From NCBI GenBank assembly GCA_016648135.1, contig JADDOH010024973.1, positions 372,001 to 436,000 of the forward strand: a stretch of 64,000 nucleotides of DNA, written 5' to 3'. The notes beneath the pieces were generated by a model. It was not told the origin of the DNA. It saw only the letters and a program-made list of their open reading frames with translations, and ran no database searches. A program made the translations under genes and the position numbers. Position 1 is the first letter of the stretch. Every line of letters starts with the position of its first letter. The stretch comes from Agrypnia vestita (Eukaryota; Arthropoda; Insecta; Trichoptera; Phryganeidae). Positions 31,342 through 44,070 of the stretch are shown piece after piece.

Positions 31342-32555
31342 TTTTAGACTTACCAAAATTTCATAAATTGGATACTTGAGAACAGGTGAATATTGTATTC
31401 TTTCGTTTCCAAATTATTCATAACCTTATTGATTCTCCTAAAATCCCCAGCTTGCTATACTTCCACGTACCATTCAGATCTACTAGACAGAGCTACTTAT
31501 TGTCCCTTTCAACTTATCATACCAATAATAGGAAATCCTCTGCTATCCTACGCATATGCTCAGACTATAATAGTTTTAATACCAAATATGATGAGTATCG
31601 TCATATGGTGAAGCACATACTGGAAACTCGTCGCCCTCCCTGACAATGTGCAATATGTAGGTAGATTATATGCATTACTAATTATTAATATTTGCTTTCA
31701 CATTTCCTCCTTATTATCATAGAGTTTCATCTATGTCTGTTTAATAAATCTTTTTGTTTAAATGTTAAATTAAAAATAGTCTGTTAAATAAATCTGTAAA
31801 ATTATCATTGTCTTATATGTGTCATCCTATAATTGTGGGAGACAAATAACTATTTTTTGTGTTGTATTCTTTCCATGTATTTCTGTTGGATGACCAAATA
31901 AATAATTTAAAATAAATTAATAAATTAGGTTTCAATACAAAAAAATATATTTTACATGTAAATATTTGTAGTAAAATACGAATATACGTAAAATAATTTC
32001 TTAAGCCCTGGTGGTTAGGTAAGGTTTGTTTATACTAATTAATAAATACAGAATTGAATAAACTTTATTTCTCAACAAATAAGGACTCTGCGCACCTAGC
32101 AAAGATTAGGAATCAATTATTTTATAAAACCCCGGGTATTTGTTGTGCAAAGATAATACATCCTATTAATCTCGGACATCAGCCCCCTCGGTTCATATGG
32201 GACTCCCTGTAAGCTTAGTAAGTTTCCAAGAGAGATCTGTAAGATTCGGTTACATTGTTATTAAACCATTTAATTGACTATAATCTTAACCAAAGTTTGC
32301 CGAACGTGTTATGTGGGATCAGAGGTTTATGGATCAGACAGATTGTAGTATTTCCTATAGAGACAACTGGGGAAGATTCGGAGCACCTTCTGTATCGAAC
32401 AGATTTCAGACTTCCTAATCTGCTGTGGGGCGAATGAGATTTTCTTCCAAATTGTAATATTATATGTCTAAATACGTACACATTATCATAAATATTTGTT
32501 TCCTTATTTATTTACTTTTCCTAAAATTATGCTTATGTAAATATTATATATACAC
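31342..32555. other. Stretch with no recognised gene
   Basis: Open frames of 60-85 codons at 31386-31643 and 32255-32437 have no recognised domain. No repeat termini were found. Confidence 0.35.
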
Positions 32556-32559
32556 ATAC

Positions 32560-33030
32560 TGTCGCGGGATCGTGACTGTGGGAGGCAAATGAAATACTTA
32601 AGATTAATTCATGTTTTCTTAAGTACACAAAGTCACTGGACACGAATTCAATCGGAGCACTGTTCACTCTAAATGTTTTAAGAATATTTCACACACTAAT
32701 CAACTTAATTCGTTCTAGAATCTTTGGTGCACTTTTTATCAATCTTTACTAACTTGTCCCTCATATACGGTTGCACGTTAGTTAAAATTTTAGTTTAGAT
32801 TTTTTCTAGAAAACTTCTCGCTTGTCTGTAGGTACTTTAGTGATTTTTTATCACTGGAATCACACAAGCGCGGTGGTAGCCTGCTGTCAGCTCTAACACA
32901 CACTAGTGCGCAGAAGCCGGTTTATCTCTTTTTATAGGCAACGTGGCTTTCTCGATGTTTCCAGAATCCAGTGACCTTTCGAGAGATTTCGATAATTCGT
33001 AGTTTCTTCTGATTCTACCATCTCGTGACA
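32560..33030 (-). mobile_element. Solo LTR of an LTR retrotransposon
   Basis: 471 bp beginning TGTCGCGGGATCGTGAC and ending CTCGTGACA, with ATAC duplicated exactly at 32556-32559 and 33031-33034. A related LTR at 20224 shows that the transcribed direction is minus (LTR start TGTCACGAGATGG at 33030). In that direction CTATAAAAAGAG at 32937-32926, about 95 bases in, is a good TATA box. No internal region or second LTR adjoins, so it arose by LTR-LTR recombination. The 4-bp duplication fits Ty3-type or Pao-type elements; no protein is left to choose between them. Confidence 0.8.
32926..32937 (-). promoter_or_regulatory. TATA box of the solo LTR
   Basis: CTATAAAAAGAG on the minus strand, about 95 bases inside the LTR start. 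It would place the transcription start near 32900-32910. Confidence 0.5.
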
Positions 33031-33034
33031 ATAC

Positions 33035-35984
33035 GCATTAAAATAAACAGAATATTTATCAATTTAAAACCTTTCAAAAATTACACAAACACATATTTCC
33101 GAGCATAAGGCTTTATTTTCAATTGCGACATTTTTTTCTTCGTTAAAGATCTTTATTGCCCCTGCAAATCGAAGTTTTTTCTCCTTTTTCTTTTGTATTA
33201 TGTTCGTGCACATTTTGATTTCCAACAATGTTTCTGTTAAATCTTATAGATATATTTCCGTGTACATACCATAACATTGCAATATATTGCCTGTTTGAAA
33301 GTAACAGTGAGTTCATTTGACTGAATTGATGAATTGAATGATGATTCGATTGTATCTATAATTTCAGTAATTCTTAATATTTATTTTAATAATTTTTTAA
33401 TTTTAGTATTTTTGTAAAGGTATCCCGCTTTAATACCACGCCTCCGAAGGCCTTGTTTTTCAATTATCCAGAAGCCTTATGCAACTTCCGGTTTACCATC
33501 GCTTTTTTATGTCTCGATTTTTGAGTTAATTGATAATATGGTGGTTTCATCTATCTTCAACAACGTGCTGACTTTAAATATTTATTATCATATTTATACA
33601 TATGAAAATTAATATAAGATCGGGCAATAAATTGTAAATTGTAAAAAGTATATAAAAAATCGGTGATTTACAAGAAATAAACTAAGTACTACCAATAAAA
33701 TACCGCATGGCTCTGTTTTTTCTTATAGAAAAAAATCTGGATATTTTTTTGAATATGCATCGAATGTCTATGAAATGAAACGATACTCGATGAAATAATG
33801 CAGCGCTTTTCCTGTTCTGTTATGTCAAAAACAACCAAAATCATTAACCTGAGTCCAGGCCTGACCTTCAGAGATTAGCGGTCCAAGAGCAGCCCTGGGA
33901 GGATCCACTCCCTGACCTCCCACTTACGGTTGCTCTCTGGAACCCCCTGATTATCAACTATCGAAACTAAGAGAACTTGCTCCAAAATCTTCAGAATCAC
34001 AAAATTGATAAACAAAATATTTTCATTCTCGATCGAGCATCGTATTAATATGTTGTCTGACGGTACACAATACTTAAAAATTAAAAGTTAGCTATTATTT
34101 ACCAATATTCGCATGCTTCAAAAATAATTAAAATATATTAATTAATAAATAAACAAAACACAAATTTACCTTTGGAATAAAGGAAATAAAGAAATATTAT
34201 ATTCTTTACGATAAGCAAAATCCTGTCAACCGTATTTTTTTAATACGTTTTTTATTTATTTTCCAAACATTGAATATATTTTACAATTTATGTTTTATTT
34301 TATTTATTTTATCTTTGAAATACAAGGAAAATATAAGTTATTAAATTACTACTACAGTTTAGAGAGGAGCGATTCCTCTCAAAATAAGTTATTATCTATT
34401 GCTGATGATGAGAAAGATTGCTCTTCTCGAAACTATAGTAGTAATTTAAGAACTCGTATTGTGTGTGTGTGTATTACAAACATAAAATAAAACATATTGT
34501 AAATTATAATGTTGCACCACGAAGTATCTGCCAAATCTTTCGATGATTTTTTAATATATTTTTTAAAATAAACATATCTTTCATATTTGAATCCTATCCT
34601 GTTTTAAAACATACTTGATAATTTATTATAAATTTGTATTTTTGTGACCTTTGTCAATTGATAAAGACACTATTGTTTTCATAAATAATAATAAATAAAT
34701 AATTTATCATTATCCGATCAACTATTTAAAAAAAATCAATAGGCTCATGCTGTTAACTCACACATTTAAAATTAAACTTAACGAATTATAATTTCGCCCA
34801 AGTTAGTAACTTAATAAATCTTTCGGCAATTTATTGTATTGGCGCCTTTTATTTGGTGATTTCATACCTTCCCCTCCCTCCCAACATCCCTTATCCGCCA
34901 CCTCAGCCTTCAGATATTATGGGGCGGATTAATTACGACTTGCCGTTGTTGTGGAAAACATACAACACTACCAGATGTACAGGCTGAATAGAAAAGTTAC
35001 AATTTTTGTACTTAATTTATTATTTTTTAAGAAAAACAATACTTTATAAACCCGTTATATTTCATTCACAGATTGATACATGCAAATTTCCTCAAAAATG
35101 TTTTGACGAGCCATTGTTTCTTTGTTATAGAACTTGTAAATGCATATATTTTTTGGTACTGCCATCTCAAAAATACCCGAAATGAAAGTGTCGTATTACA
35201 AGTTAATTTATATTTTAGAAACCAATAAGGACATAAAAAAACTAACCACCCTGTTTTTATTTGGATGGGTGCGTAAGCCTCCTTAGACTCAAAGGGACGG
35301 AAATATAGCTTGATCCATAATACGACACGATTAACAGTATACGTGATTCATTTTATATAATTTTGGCAAAAGGTCTAAATCAACTCTGAGCTTTCACACG
35401 GCTACACCTTATAAGATAAAGGCATTTTTTGCGTATTCGCACTAAACTCGACGCTATATTTCATTATCATCATCCGAGGCTTACTAGGTCTGAGTCTTAC
35501 ATTGCCCCCACACCTACAGGGAGTATTAAGATGATATTGTTTTCCCCAGCAACTTCGTTGATTAGACGCTGGAGGATAAGTTAGTTTATTTGTCGCTTCT
35601 GATCTGCGGGAATTGTAGTTATTAAGCTACAATCCATGCCACACATTCACCGATATTTGACTTTGTCGAGATATCGAGTGAACTAAACATACCTCATTAA
35701 TTTCATTTTCAATAAACGTTCACTCAAAAACGAACAAATAGTTGTCTTTTCAATAAAACATAAGTCTATTTTTTTAATACATCGAAGTCATGTATATAAT
35801 TTTTTTTTCCAACATATACGATTTAAACCAAAAATATTGTAATATTACATTTTAAGGATATTTTTAAAATATATGATTTCACTGTGTTTATAATCGTTTC
35901 GTGCAAAATATTCAATTAATTGATCTATAATATATTTTTTATCAAATATAAATATTTGTTTGATGCGATCTAAATAAAATAATT
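33035..35984. other. Long stretch with no recognised gene
   Basis: Mostly A+T-rich. Patches of balanced composition lie at 33840-33960 (CTGGGAGGATCCACTCCCTG) and 35480-35640; both look like decayed repeat or retroelement DNA but contain no domain I can identify. Confidence 0.35.
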
Positions 35985-36235
35985 TCACTGTCTGTCTGTC
36001 GCGCGAAACACGCAGCGGCAGACAACACGCAAAGGTAGCCTTACCGTATTACACAGTCTTGACATTTTTATATTATTACTTTTATTGTATTTTATTGTGT
36101 TTAAGGTTTGAGCGAACGAATTCAATTAAAAAAAACAAATGTTTTCAGCTTCAAAATCTTGCTGTTATTATGTCCCGTGAAATTTCACGGTGTACGGCTG
36201 GTATTATATAATAAAAATCTTACTGCTTATAAATA
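35985..36235. repeat. Decayed SINE-like or Helitron-like fragment
   Basis: It starts with CTGTCTGTCTGTC like the end of family D and ends with CCCGTGAAATTTCACGG, a perfect 8-base-arm hairpin (36174-36189), followed by TGTACGGCTGGTATTATATA. Middle part unassigned. Confidence 0.3.
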
Positions 36236-36324
36236 ATGCCACAAATAATATACATAATATGCATTAATTGCAACACTACCACCATCGCCGTCGCAAATAT
36301 TTTTAAATAGCCGCAGTTACGGCC

Positions 36325-36372
36325 TTACGAAATAGGTACATAGCGTGTTTACGCTATGTACCTATTTCGTAA
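36325..36372. repeat. Perfect hairpin 1
   Basis: Arms of 22 bases (TTACGAAATAGGTACATAGC and GT), loop GTTT, then the exact reverse complement. First of four hairpins in 200 bp. Confidence 0.9.
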
Positions 36373-36394
36373 TTTCGTTCGTAAAATTCGTAAA

Positions 36395-36436
36395 AGAAGA
36401 CATTTACGTCACTGTTTAGTGACGTAAATATCTTCT
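36395..36436. repeat. Hairpin 2
   Basis: Arms of 18 bases (AGAAGACATTTACGTCAC), 6-base loop, one mismatch. Confidence 0.9.
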
Positions 36437-36483
36437 ATCCTCCGGCATTTAAAAAATCAGAGTCTAAACTAATCACTAAAACG

Positions 36484-36510
36484 AAATTATATAACAAGGT
36501 TATATAATTT
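36484..36510. repeat. Perfect hairpin 3
   Basis: Arms AAATTATATAAC of 12 bases, loop AAG. Confidence 0.85.
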
Positions 36511-36512
36511 TC

Positions 36513-36528
36513 TCGTAAATAATTTACG
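36513..36528. repeat. Small palindrome 4
   Basis: CGTAAATAATTTACG, a 7-base-arm palindrome directly after hairpin 3. Confidence 0.7.
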
Positions 36529-37784
36529 TTATATAACAGAAAATTAAATCATCAGTTCGTAGATTTTTTTGGTTTGCTTACCTAAAAATAAAAATACCCA
36601 ATTATTTATGCGTCATATCTTGACAGTTTCCTTGGAAAAGTTATCTACCGATCAAGAAAATATTTATCTTATTATTTTATCTTGTTTGAATAATTTTTTG
36701 ATTATTTTAAAGCATAAATTTATCTTCTAAACAAACTAATGCCACATTTTGTATGAAACGTTTGATATGTAATGTTGACAATACAGAAGAAAATTTTAAT
36801 TGACAGTTAAGACTTATATTTAACAAGCATGCAAATAATTCGTCTCTAGCTAATCTAGTAGAATATAAATTATATACTCCTATGAACCTATGTTAAATTA
36901 ATATTTATCAGCGAAATTTAATTTTTTTAATAACCTTCTCTTTCTTTCTAAATACTTGAATTTGCCTCTATTTAAGAATTTTGAGGTACCGTAAAACTCT
37001 TATCCGTTCAACGGTAGGGAGAAATGAGTTTTTTTTTTCACTTCCGTTCATATATAATTTTAAGAAATTTGAGGATGATACAATATATCAGAATTAAATG
37101 TTTTTAAGGGTGTGTAGCAATGTTGTGCTAGGTTTTTGGTGCTTTGAATTCCTAAACATTGGCTACCATTGTAGAATCAGATCTCTTTATAGAATATGTA
37201 TACCTATTAGTTATTTTATCCGTGAAAATGCGTCTATAAAGTGTGTCTATAGTTAGACAATGAATAGATACATTTTAATTTTCCAACCTCTCCCCCTGCA
37301 TTTAAGTCGAACGTTGTTATAGTATTTTCACATGATGGTAGAATCCGAAAGAACGAATGACCGGGCTCTTCGAGTAAATTCTCGAAACATCGAAAACGAT
37401 AGTTTGCTTCCCAATGGTGGTGTGAAGAGGTGCAATAAATGTACATATATCGAGAAAATTTAATATTTCCATATCAGAATTTAAATAAAACAAGTTCTGC
37501 GCAATAAAATACTTAAATTTATAAACAATTAACTATTATATATATATACATAGAGCGTCTGTCTCTCGTATCTATTACACAGCTGTGTCGTTCGCACTGC
37601 CGTGGGATTTTATCATGATTTTAGCTGTAAATCTTCTGTAATGCGAGATAACTTCACATGACAAATAAACAAGTTGGGTTGCCAAAATGTAACATTTTTA
37701 ATGAATCTTCTACAATTTTCGATAGATCACAAATCAGTGATGGCAATTTGGCAAGTGAACTAAAACTTCAATAATATTATACAT
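36529..37784. other. A+T-rich stretch, nothing recognised
   Basis: A 70-codon minus frame at 37234-37446 has no known domain. No repeat boundary was seen. Confidence 0.35.
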
Positions 37785-38065
37785 ATTAGCCGTAAACCCG
37801 TGAAAAATCGAAGAACACAATATTAAAATGGTTCAGGTCTTTGTTAAGTCCTATATGTACTGTATTTTTGACGGTTCATGCAGGCTCGGCGGTAGCCACA
37901 TTGCTAAGTTGCGGCCGGTTCGGGTTTGCTGGCGCGCGGTTCAAACCTCACCTCCGGCGGTTTAACTTCGTTTTTTTAGCCGTGAATTCAAACGAAATTA
38001 CGGACGTTACACGAAGTTACGGATAGACAGACAGACAATTAATTTATTATATTATAGATTATCAT
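37785..38065 (+). repeat. Family D SINE-like repeat (D4)
   Basis: Best-preserved copy: ATGGTTCAGGTCTTTGTTAA, CATGCAGGCTCGGCGGTAGC, GGTTCGGGTTTGCTGGCGCG, the B-box-like CGGTTCAAACCTC, GGTTTAACTTCGTTTTTTTA and the end GATAGACAGACAGACAATTA followed by an A+T tail. Confidence 0.6.
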
Positions 38066-38126
38066 ATTAGAGTAGGTCAAACAGTTCACGAAAATAAACA
38101 AACACTCTATTTTTTCATAATATAAC

Positions 38127-38154
38127 ATCTCAATTAAAATATTTTAATTGAGAT
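38127..38154. repeat. Perfect 28-bp palindrome
   Basis: ATCTCAATTAAAAT followed directly by its reverse complement. Confidence 0.85.
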
Positions 38155-38223
38155 ATTTTTCTGGACTATTCTTCCATGCATTTTCAATCTTTCTGATTAA
38201 CTTTTCAAGTATCATTGAAAAGT

Positions 38224-38400
38224 ACATAGCTTGTTAGTGTAATGGTCATGATACTCTCCTAGTGATCTGGTGGTCGGTGATTCGAGGCTTCATTCCAAGA
38301 CACCAGCAAGTTAGACCTATTTTCGTAGCACAAGCGGTTAGCTATTTTGAAAAAAGTAAGAATATTGATGCGACACTCATTCCGTTTACATCTCTATTTT
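38224..38400 (+). mobile_element. tRNA-derived SINE, copy S6
   Basis: TAGCTTGTTAGTGTAATGGTCATGATACTCTC (A-box region, split here from the B-box region GGTCGGTGATTCGAGGCTTC), then AGCACAAGCGGTTAGC, AAGTAAGAATATTGATG and TTCCGTTTACATCTCTA. It keeps the full head, unlike S3, and abuts a family B fragment at its 3' end. Confidence 0.75.
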
Positions 38401-38476
38401 TAAAAAATCCATCATCAGAGCCGCTTACAGACAAAACACAACGCAACAGTTTCTCAGTGGCCGTGAAAATATAAGA
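38401..38476 (+). repeat. Family B tail fragment (B4) joined to SINE S6
   Basis: CATCATCAG followed by ACAAAACACAACGCAACAGT, TTCTCAGTGGCCGTGAAAAT and ATAAGAA matches the unique tail of B3 (26990-27031). The ribozyme-like core is lost. The junction with the SINE falls exactly at the SINE's A+T tail. Confidence 0.5.
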
Positions 38477-38760
38477 AATTTTTTATTTGGATCTTGATTC
38501 TTTTCATTTTTAACGTAATTTATAAATAAATATCACTTGGAATGACTTTTGAAATAAATTTAATCAATAAGATTTTATTCGTATAATGAACTAAAAAATA
38601 TTTTTATATTCTTAATTTGGATAAAAGTAAGAGATATGTTTCTATATAAATCGATTTGAAACTACAATATTAGTCTCACAAGCCTCCAGACCTAGGGAAA
38701 GTATTCGATCAAACACTCTGAGTGGATAGGGTGGAATTTTATTCAAATCTTTTTTGTATA
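38477..38760. other. A+T-rich spacer
   Basis: No feature recognised. Confidence 0.3.
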
Positions 38761-39200
38761 AATCTTCCGTATTTTGAGTTTTTATTTCACCCACTCGGCG
38801 CTAAGAGTTTCCAAACTTTGTGAAAAAGGGAAGATATTTGAAGTAGAGGGAATATTTGATACCATAACGCGTTATTTGTTTGGTTTCACACGAGGACGTG
38901 GAGGGAATACCTTCATGGGGCGTATTATTATTGGGGGAAGATTTTCCTGGGGGACCCCGAGACTGATTTTATTACGAATATTTCAGGTTGTCATTCAAAT
39001 GCGTTTTCCTTTCACTTTTTGTCAGCGGAATAAATTTAGGATATGTGTCAGAAGAAAAAATATAAAATACGGAAAACCAAATTCAAAATCGAGTTATTGA
39101 CGATGAAAGAGACGATCACTGCCTTAGCCAATATCTGGAGGGGACGAAACTGTACCGGAAGAGAAAATGTTGAAAAACTCTTTTAAGATTGCCTCCTTGC
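38761..39200 (+). other. Balanced-composition patch with 108-codon open frame
   Basis: The frame 38774-39100 starts at TTG, with no in-frame ATG until codon 48 or so. It reads YFTHSALRVSKLCEKGKIFE, then FGFTRGRGGNTFMGRIIIGG. No domain, no repeat match and no plausible splice context found. Kept as an unassigned frame because it is long for DNA this A+T-rich. Confidence 0.2.
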
Positions 39201-40274
39201 GCAATTAAATTTGACTAATCTCAACGTGTTGGGTATTATATACGTACATACGTATTACAGTAAAAGAATGTATAAATATTCGTAAACATTTACTAGGCAA
39301 TGTATGCATTTACGTTTAAAATATAAAATATAATAATATTATTTATTTTTTTAACATACACATTATTCATTAAATAATCCTTATAAAAACTTTCGTGACA
39401 ATGTAAAAATATTTTATAAAAATGTCTACTATTCCTTGTGAATGTATCAATTTACTAAGTAAATACATACATTTTAGAGTTTAATTTTTTAATGCATATT
39501 TAATAATGAAAATGGAAACTAAATAATATTTTATTTAACTTAACTTAGCACAATCCTCTCACATTATTCTTTTTTTTAAACATTCGGGTGTAACGCCTTT
39601 GTTTATGGATGATGTGGCTGGTATGCTTATCCATAAGAAAAAAATTTGATTCAAATGATTCATTATGCATACTCATTTTACACATCTCTCTTACATACAA
39701 TGAAAATATATCAATAAAAGTTTAAATAGTTAATTAGAGCTTGTAAATATGTACGTTTCACACATAAAATTATTATGTTGCATTACTCAGGTACACATAC
39801 TACATACTTATTCACTTAAATAATCGTTAATTAGTATGTATGTACATTTACAAAAAAAATCATTAATAGTACAGCCTATTGTGCGTATAATATATTTTGT
39901 TGATGTTATAAAATTTTACTGAAAATTAGCTTCGTACACAAAGCTGATAACCGTGTTTGAAGAATAACGATATCAACAAAGTAAACCTTTTTTCTTTACA
40001 ATTTTTGTTTTGCCAGCAACGAATCCAAATCTTTTGCACATAGGTATATAGCTGAAAACATGTGATGTGCAGTGGTCAGGCGCCCAGCATCCATACATGA
40101 TTGATAGACGTTTTTAAATAAATTTTGATATTCGAATGAAGTGGTACTTTAAATTTTCTAATCATCTTTGGGAAACAAACTATTCTTTTCATATTAACGT
40201 AAATATTTTGATATAAAGGTTTTAGAAAATAGAAAATGTTTTAATGGAAAATTATGTCGTTATTATATAATAAG
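39201..40274. other. A+T-rich stretch, nothing recognised
   Basis: No feature recognised. Confidence 0.4.
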
Positions 40275-40330
40275 CAATATATTATTTCGGGGCCAATTTT
40301 CCCATCATAATGGCAAATTGAATATTTTAA
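40275..40330 (-). repeat. Family A ribozyme-like repeat, decayed (A7)
   Basis: The minus strand has TTATGATGGGAAAATTGGCC then CCGAAATAAT. The helix and GAAA part are recognisable, the CTGATGA part is lost. Confidence 0.4.
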
Positions 40331-42574
40331 ATAACAAAACCCTTATACAAATAGTTACCTTTTAAATTTGTATTCATTGAGTTTATAACTAAACGGAATT
40401 TTTAAGATTTGGATTTGCCACTTTAACAGCCTTATTTCCCTCTATAACTAACAATCATGACATGTTATTTGTGTAGATTTATATTTAAAAAATAACTTAA
40501 TTCCAAGCGAACAATGATAAAAAAACTATTTAATAATACCGCTAGACTTAATTTTTTAAATATTTTCATTTAGGTCACATATTTAACATTTATTCTATGA
40601 ACGATACATTGTCAAAAAATAATCAATTACTTGATTATTTTCCGTCCGTAAATATTATACGAAAACTAATTACGCATTAATGAAACAGAAAATAATTTTA
40701 CTTAATATTTTAAAATACATAATATTTTATTTTTAAAAATATTCCTATGAAACGACATAACAATGTCTTCCAATACTTGATTCACTCATTGTGAAAAATG
40801 GTATTCCCATTCCAAGTCCAAGTAGAAAGGGCCGCCCTCTCCGCTCCGTAATAAAACTTGTCACTTTTTGACATACGACTTTAATCAGTTAAAAAGGAAA
40901 GAGATATTGATATAACGTACGTCTATAAATGTATCAATCGGAGATATACGTGGATCAAGATATATGGTGGTATGATGGGCTTTCATGGTATGCTCTCAGA
41001 TATTTTAGATTTATAATGGCAGCTGTAAACAACCTAAGTACTTTGTTTTTTGTACGTATTTTTTATATACAATATTAATTTTTCAGTGAGTAAGTTTTCA
41101 TGAAAAAATTATATAAGACCGAGTTAACAAATACATGATTTATTCAAAAATAAACAGTTTTTACGACTTCGCTAAATATGAAAAAACTACAAAACTTTTC
41201 ACAATTCGTTTCATAAACGGTATTAGAATACTTTTTTTAATAAACTTATATACTGCTTAAGATAAATTATATGATTCTCACTGATACGAAGCTATTTATA
41301 TGGAAAATATGTGTGGAAATATGTTGGCCACAGGGCTTGTGACCTGTATAAACTCGCTTAATTGATAGCTTTAAACTTTACACAATGCAAGTTTACCAAT
41401 TCCACCATAAGAACAACTACACATTACTTATCAAATTTTTAAAAAGTTTTATATAATATTATATATGTTCCTTATCTGCCTTCTTTCAAATATTTGAAGG
41501 GACTATTCTTTAGCCATCTATGGTCGAAAATCAGTAATTTCCATGACATATTATAAATTACATACGTTTGTCGAATATTGTCGTTGTGTGGCTATGTCCC
41601 TTGAACTAATATTCCTTGACTGTAATCGTACTTCCAATTGCTTTCTGATGCTCCAACAAGCTTTCCAAAAAATTAATATTTCAAAAATTGTATAAAAAAA
41701 TTATTTTAAAAAGCGGTACGCCCGATTTGGGAGACCAAAGCATTAGTCCAGTATATCTTAAATCGAATTTCGTCTTGTTTTAGTGTGAAAAACAATCTCA
41801 AATAATTGCTAGAATAAATATTAGTTAAATATTACCTAAAATTGTATGCTTATACCTAATGCAATTGTGTTAAAAAAACGGATATTCTGTGGACTAATCT
41901 ATTTTTAAGATAAATATAATAATAAAAACTTGATTGAAACAGTGTATTTTGATATTTTTAAATTATTAACCTGTCCATTATATGATGTTAAAAAATAAAG
42001 AATAAGCAATACTTGCGGAATAAATTTGAATAAAAGCGGAATAAAATTAAAAATTTGTGAGTAAAAACGTTTTTTTATGTATATTTTAGGATGAACATAT
42101 TCTCAAGCTAATAAAAATGCTTAAAAAAAACACATTTACCGTCTTTATACGCGTCTATATGTCAATTATTGTATCTTAAAATCTGACAGCATAAACTAAA
42201 ATATTTTAAAAGGTTTTTCTTTATTTTGCGAGCAATTTTAAAATTATCCGACATTTTTTTTGTATTTGTCTTGACTCAATTAATTCTAAATTAAAAATGT
42301 TGATTTATGATCCGCATACCACTTACTATTATTTAAATTCAAACGGTGATTCATACAAATAATTCAACCAGCTGTTCTGTTTGCAATTTATTCGTTGTTT
42401 ACCACTTAAACAAAACATCTCGGTCGCAATAATTTGAATTGAAAACATTAATCTGTTCATACCGCAGCTATTATATATTACAAGACGATAAGTCCGCTCT
42501 AAGACGTTGTATCTGTCTTTAAGAATTTAATTGATTTGTAATTTCTTTTCTTTTACTAGTGTCTGTCTGTTCAT
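40331..42574. other. Long A+T-rich stretch, nothing recognised
   Basis: No coding, repeat or structural signal stood out over these 2.2 kb. Confidence 0.4.
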
Positions 42575-42800
42575 CATCATTAATGGCTCTACAACCCCTG
42601 GTGGGTCTTGGCCTCCCCGAGAGTGTTCCTCTGCTGATCTTGGTCTCGCAACAGCTCTTTCCAGTTCTAGATTTCAAAGCAGATATATATTTTGACACGT
42701 TAACACGTCTTTATTTTCGTCTTCCTAAGCTCCTTTGCCCTATTGGCCTTGTATTTAACGGGGCTGTTTGTTGTGTAATCATTCTCTCCATATAACCCAA
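42575..42800 (-). repeat. Non-LTR retrotransposon 3' end, decayed
   Basis: On the minus strand it ends GTTGTAGAGCCATTAATGAT then GATGAAC. Its body (AGGCCAAGACCCACCAGGGG, GAGACCAAGATCAGCAGAGG) has the look of common insect LINE 3' regions. No intact coding block remains, so this is a weaker call than 9806 or 51330. Confidence 0.4.
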
Positions 42801-44070
42801 CCATCGAATTCTTCCCAATTTTAAGAATTAAGTGACGCGTAGCTACTGTAATAATGTATTAAGTACTTATCCGGTAATCGAACATAATCAGTCATCATAT
42901 TTTTTTGCAGCAACAGCTCTAAATGAGGTCCACTGCAGTATTCCTATACCATTATGACCTTAGATTTATTTTCCTGGTCATATATCTTAAATGATGAGAA
43001 GTAGTGGGTATCTGATATTTTTTTATGTATTACGGGTATATCAAGAAAATTTATGAGACAAGTGTTGAAAGCAGCAGAAATAGTGAGCATTCGCGGAAAA
43101 CCCGGCTATCCAGATAAATCTGGGTATTGGAAGAGGGCCCTGTTAAAAAGTTCAATTTTGTTCATATGCAGCAACACAATATTGTGGCGTTCTATCCTTT
43201 CCACCCACCCCTCCGAGGAAATAGCGTGACGGTAAGGTGATGTTTTTATTATTTTATGGATTTATTTTTTCATTCCCAACTGGATCCACACACGTTGTAA
43301 TTTGTAAACCATTCAGGACAGCATATTTTTAAAGGCTATCTGTATATCCATATCTAATACTTTAAATCGCCTTAGAATCGTTTCAATGAATTTTCGAGAA
43401 TCCATTCCATATAATAATAGTATGGCTACGCAAAACTTTATTCTGGCGGAATGATAAAAAAAAGATAATATAAATCATATTTCTATAGAAGTGTTCAATC
43501 TGCACTCAGACATTAATTTATATATTATGTGTACAAAATTTATATTATAGATTTATATCCAAAACAATCTTTGCCTCGTACTTTATCATATCTTACTTGG
43601 TACAGAACAATTATTTTTATTTATTTTTATTTAATATCAATGGGTTGATAATATTGGTTTCTTGGTGGCAGACAACTGGCAGCATAAAAAATAAATACTC
43701 CCCGTATTTTTCGTGCAGCTCTCTGATCTTTTATAGACTTCTCCAGGTTTCAATATCAACGTTTATGTTATGGGGGGGTCATATTTTTGGCAGGGTCATG
43801 TGAGTTTGATATTCTCCCGTTAGATTACACGCCATGACTTACCGATAGGCGAACCGATCCATTATCATATGTCAGGGGTCGCGGACTGTTTTAAATTACT
43901 GTTTGGATGCTTAATTGAAAAAATCTACTAAGCAAATAATAATAAGGTTTAAAAACCATAAGGGCAAAATTCAAGTGATTACGTAAAGAAAATAATCAGA
44001 TATTCATAAAAAGCAAACACTTAGTATAAAATCATTATTTATTTTCTCATCAACATATTTCCAGGCCAAA
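42801..44070. other. Stretch with no recognised gene
   Basis: A patch at 43070-43215 and another at 43800-43890 are less A+T-rich, but I see no domain or repeat match. Confidence 0.35.

Noticed and set aside
36174..36235. Helitron 3' end
   Set aside because: A hairpin is present but no CTRR-type end follows at the right distance and no second copy end was found.
36325..36372. A known conserved microRNA precursor
   Set aside because: Arms are perfectly paired, unlike typical animal pre-miRNAs, and match no miRNA seed I recall; left as an unexplained hairpin.
38774..39100. 108-codon plus-strand open frame as a gene
   Set aside because: Starts at TTG, no domain or homologue recognised, no splice or promoter support.
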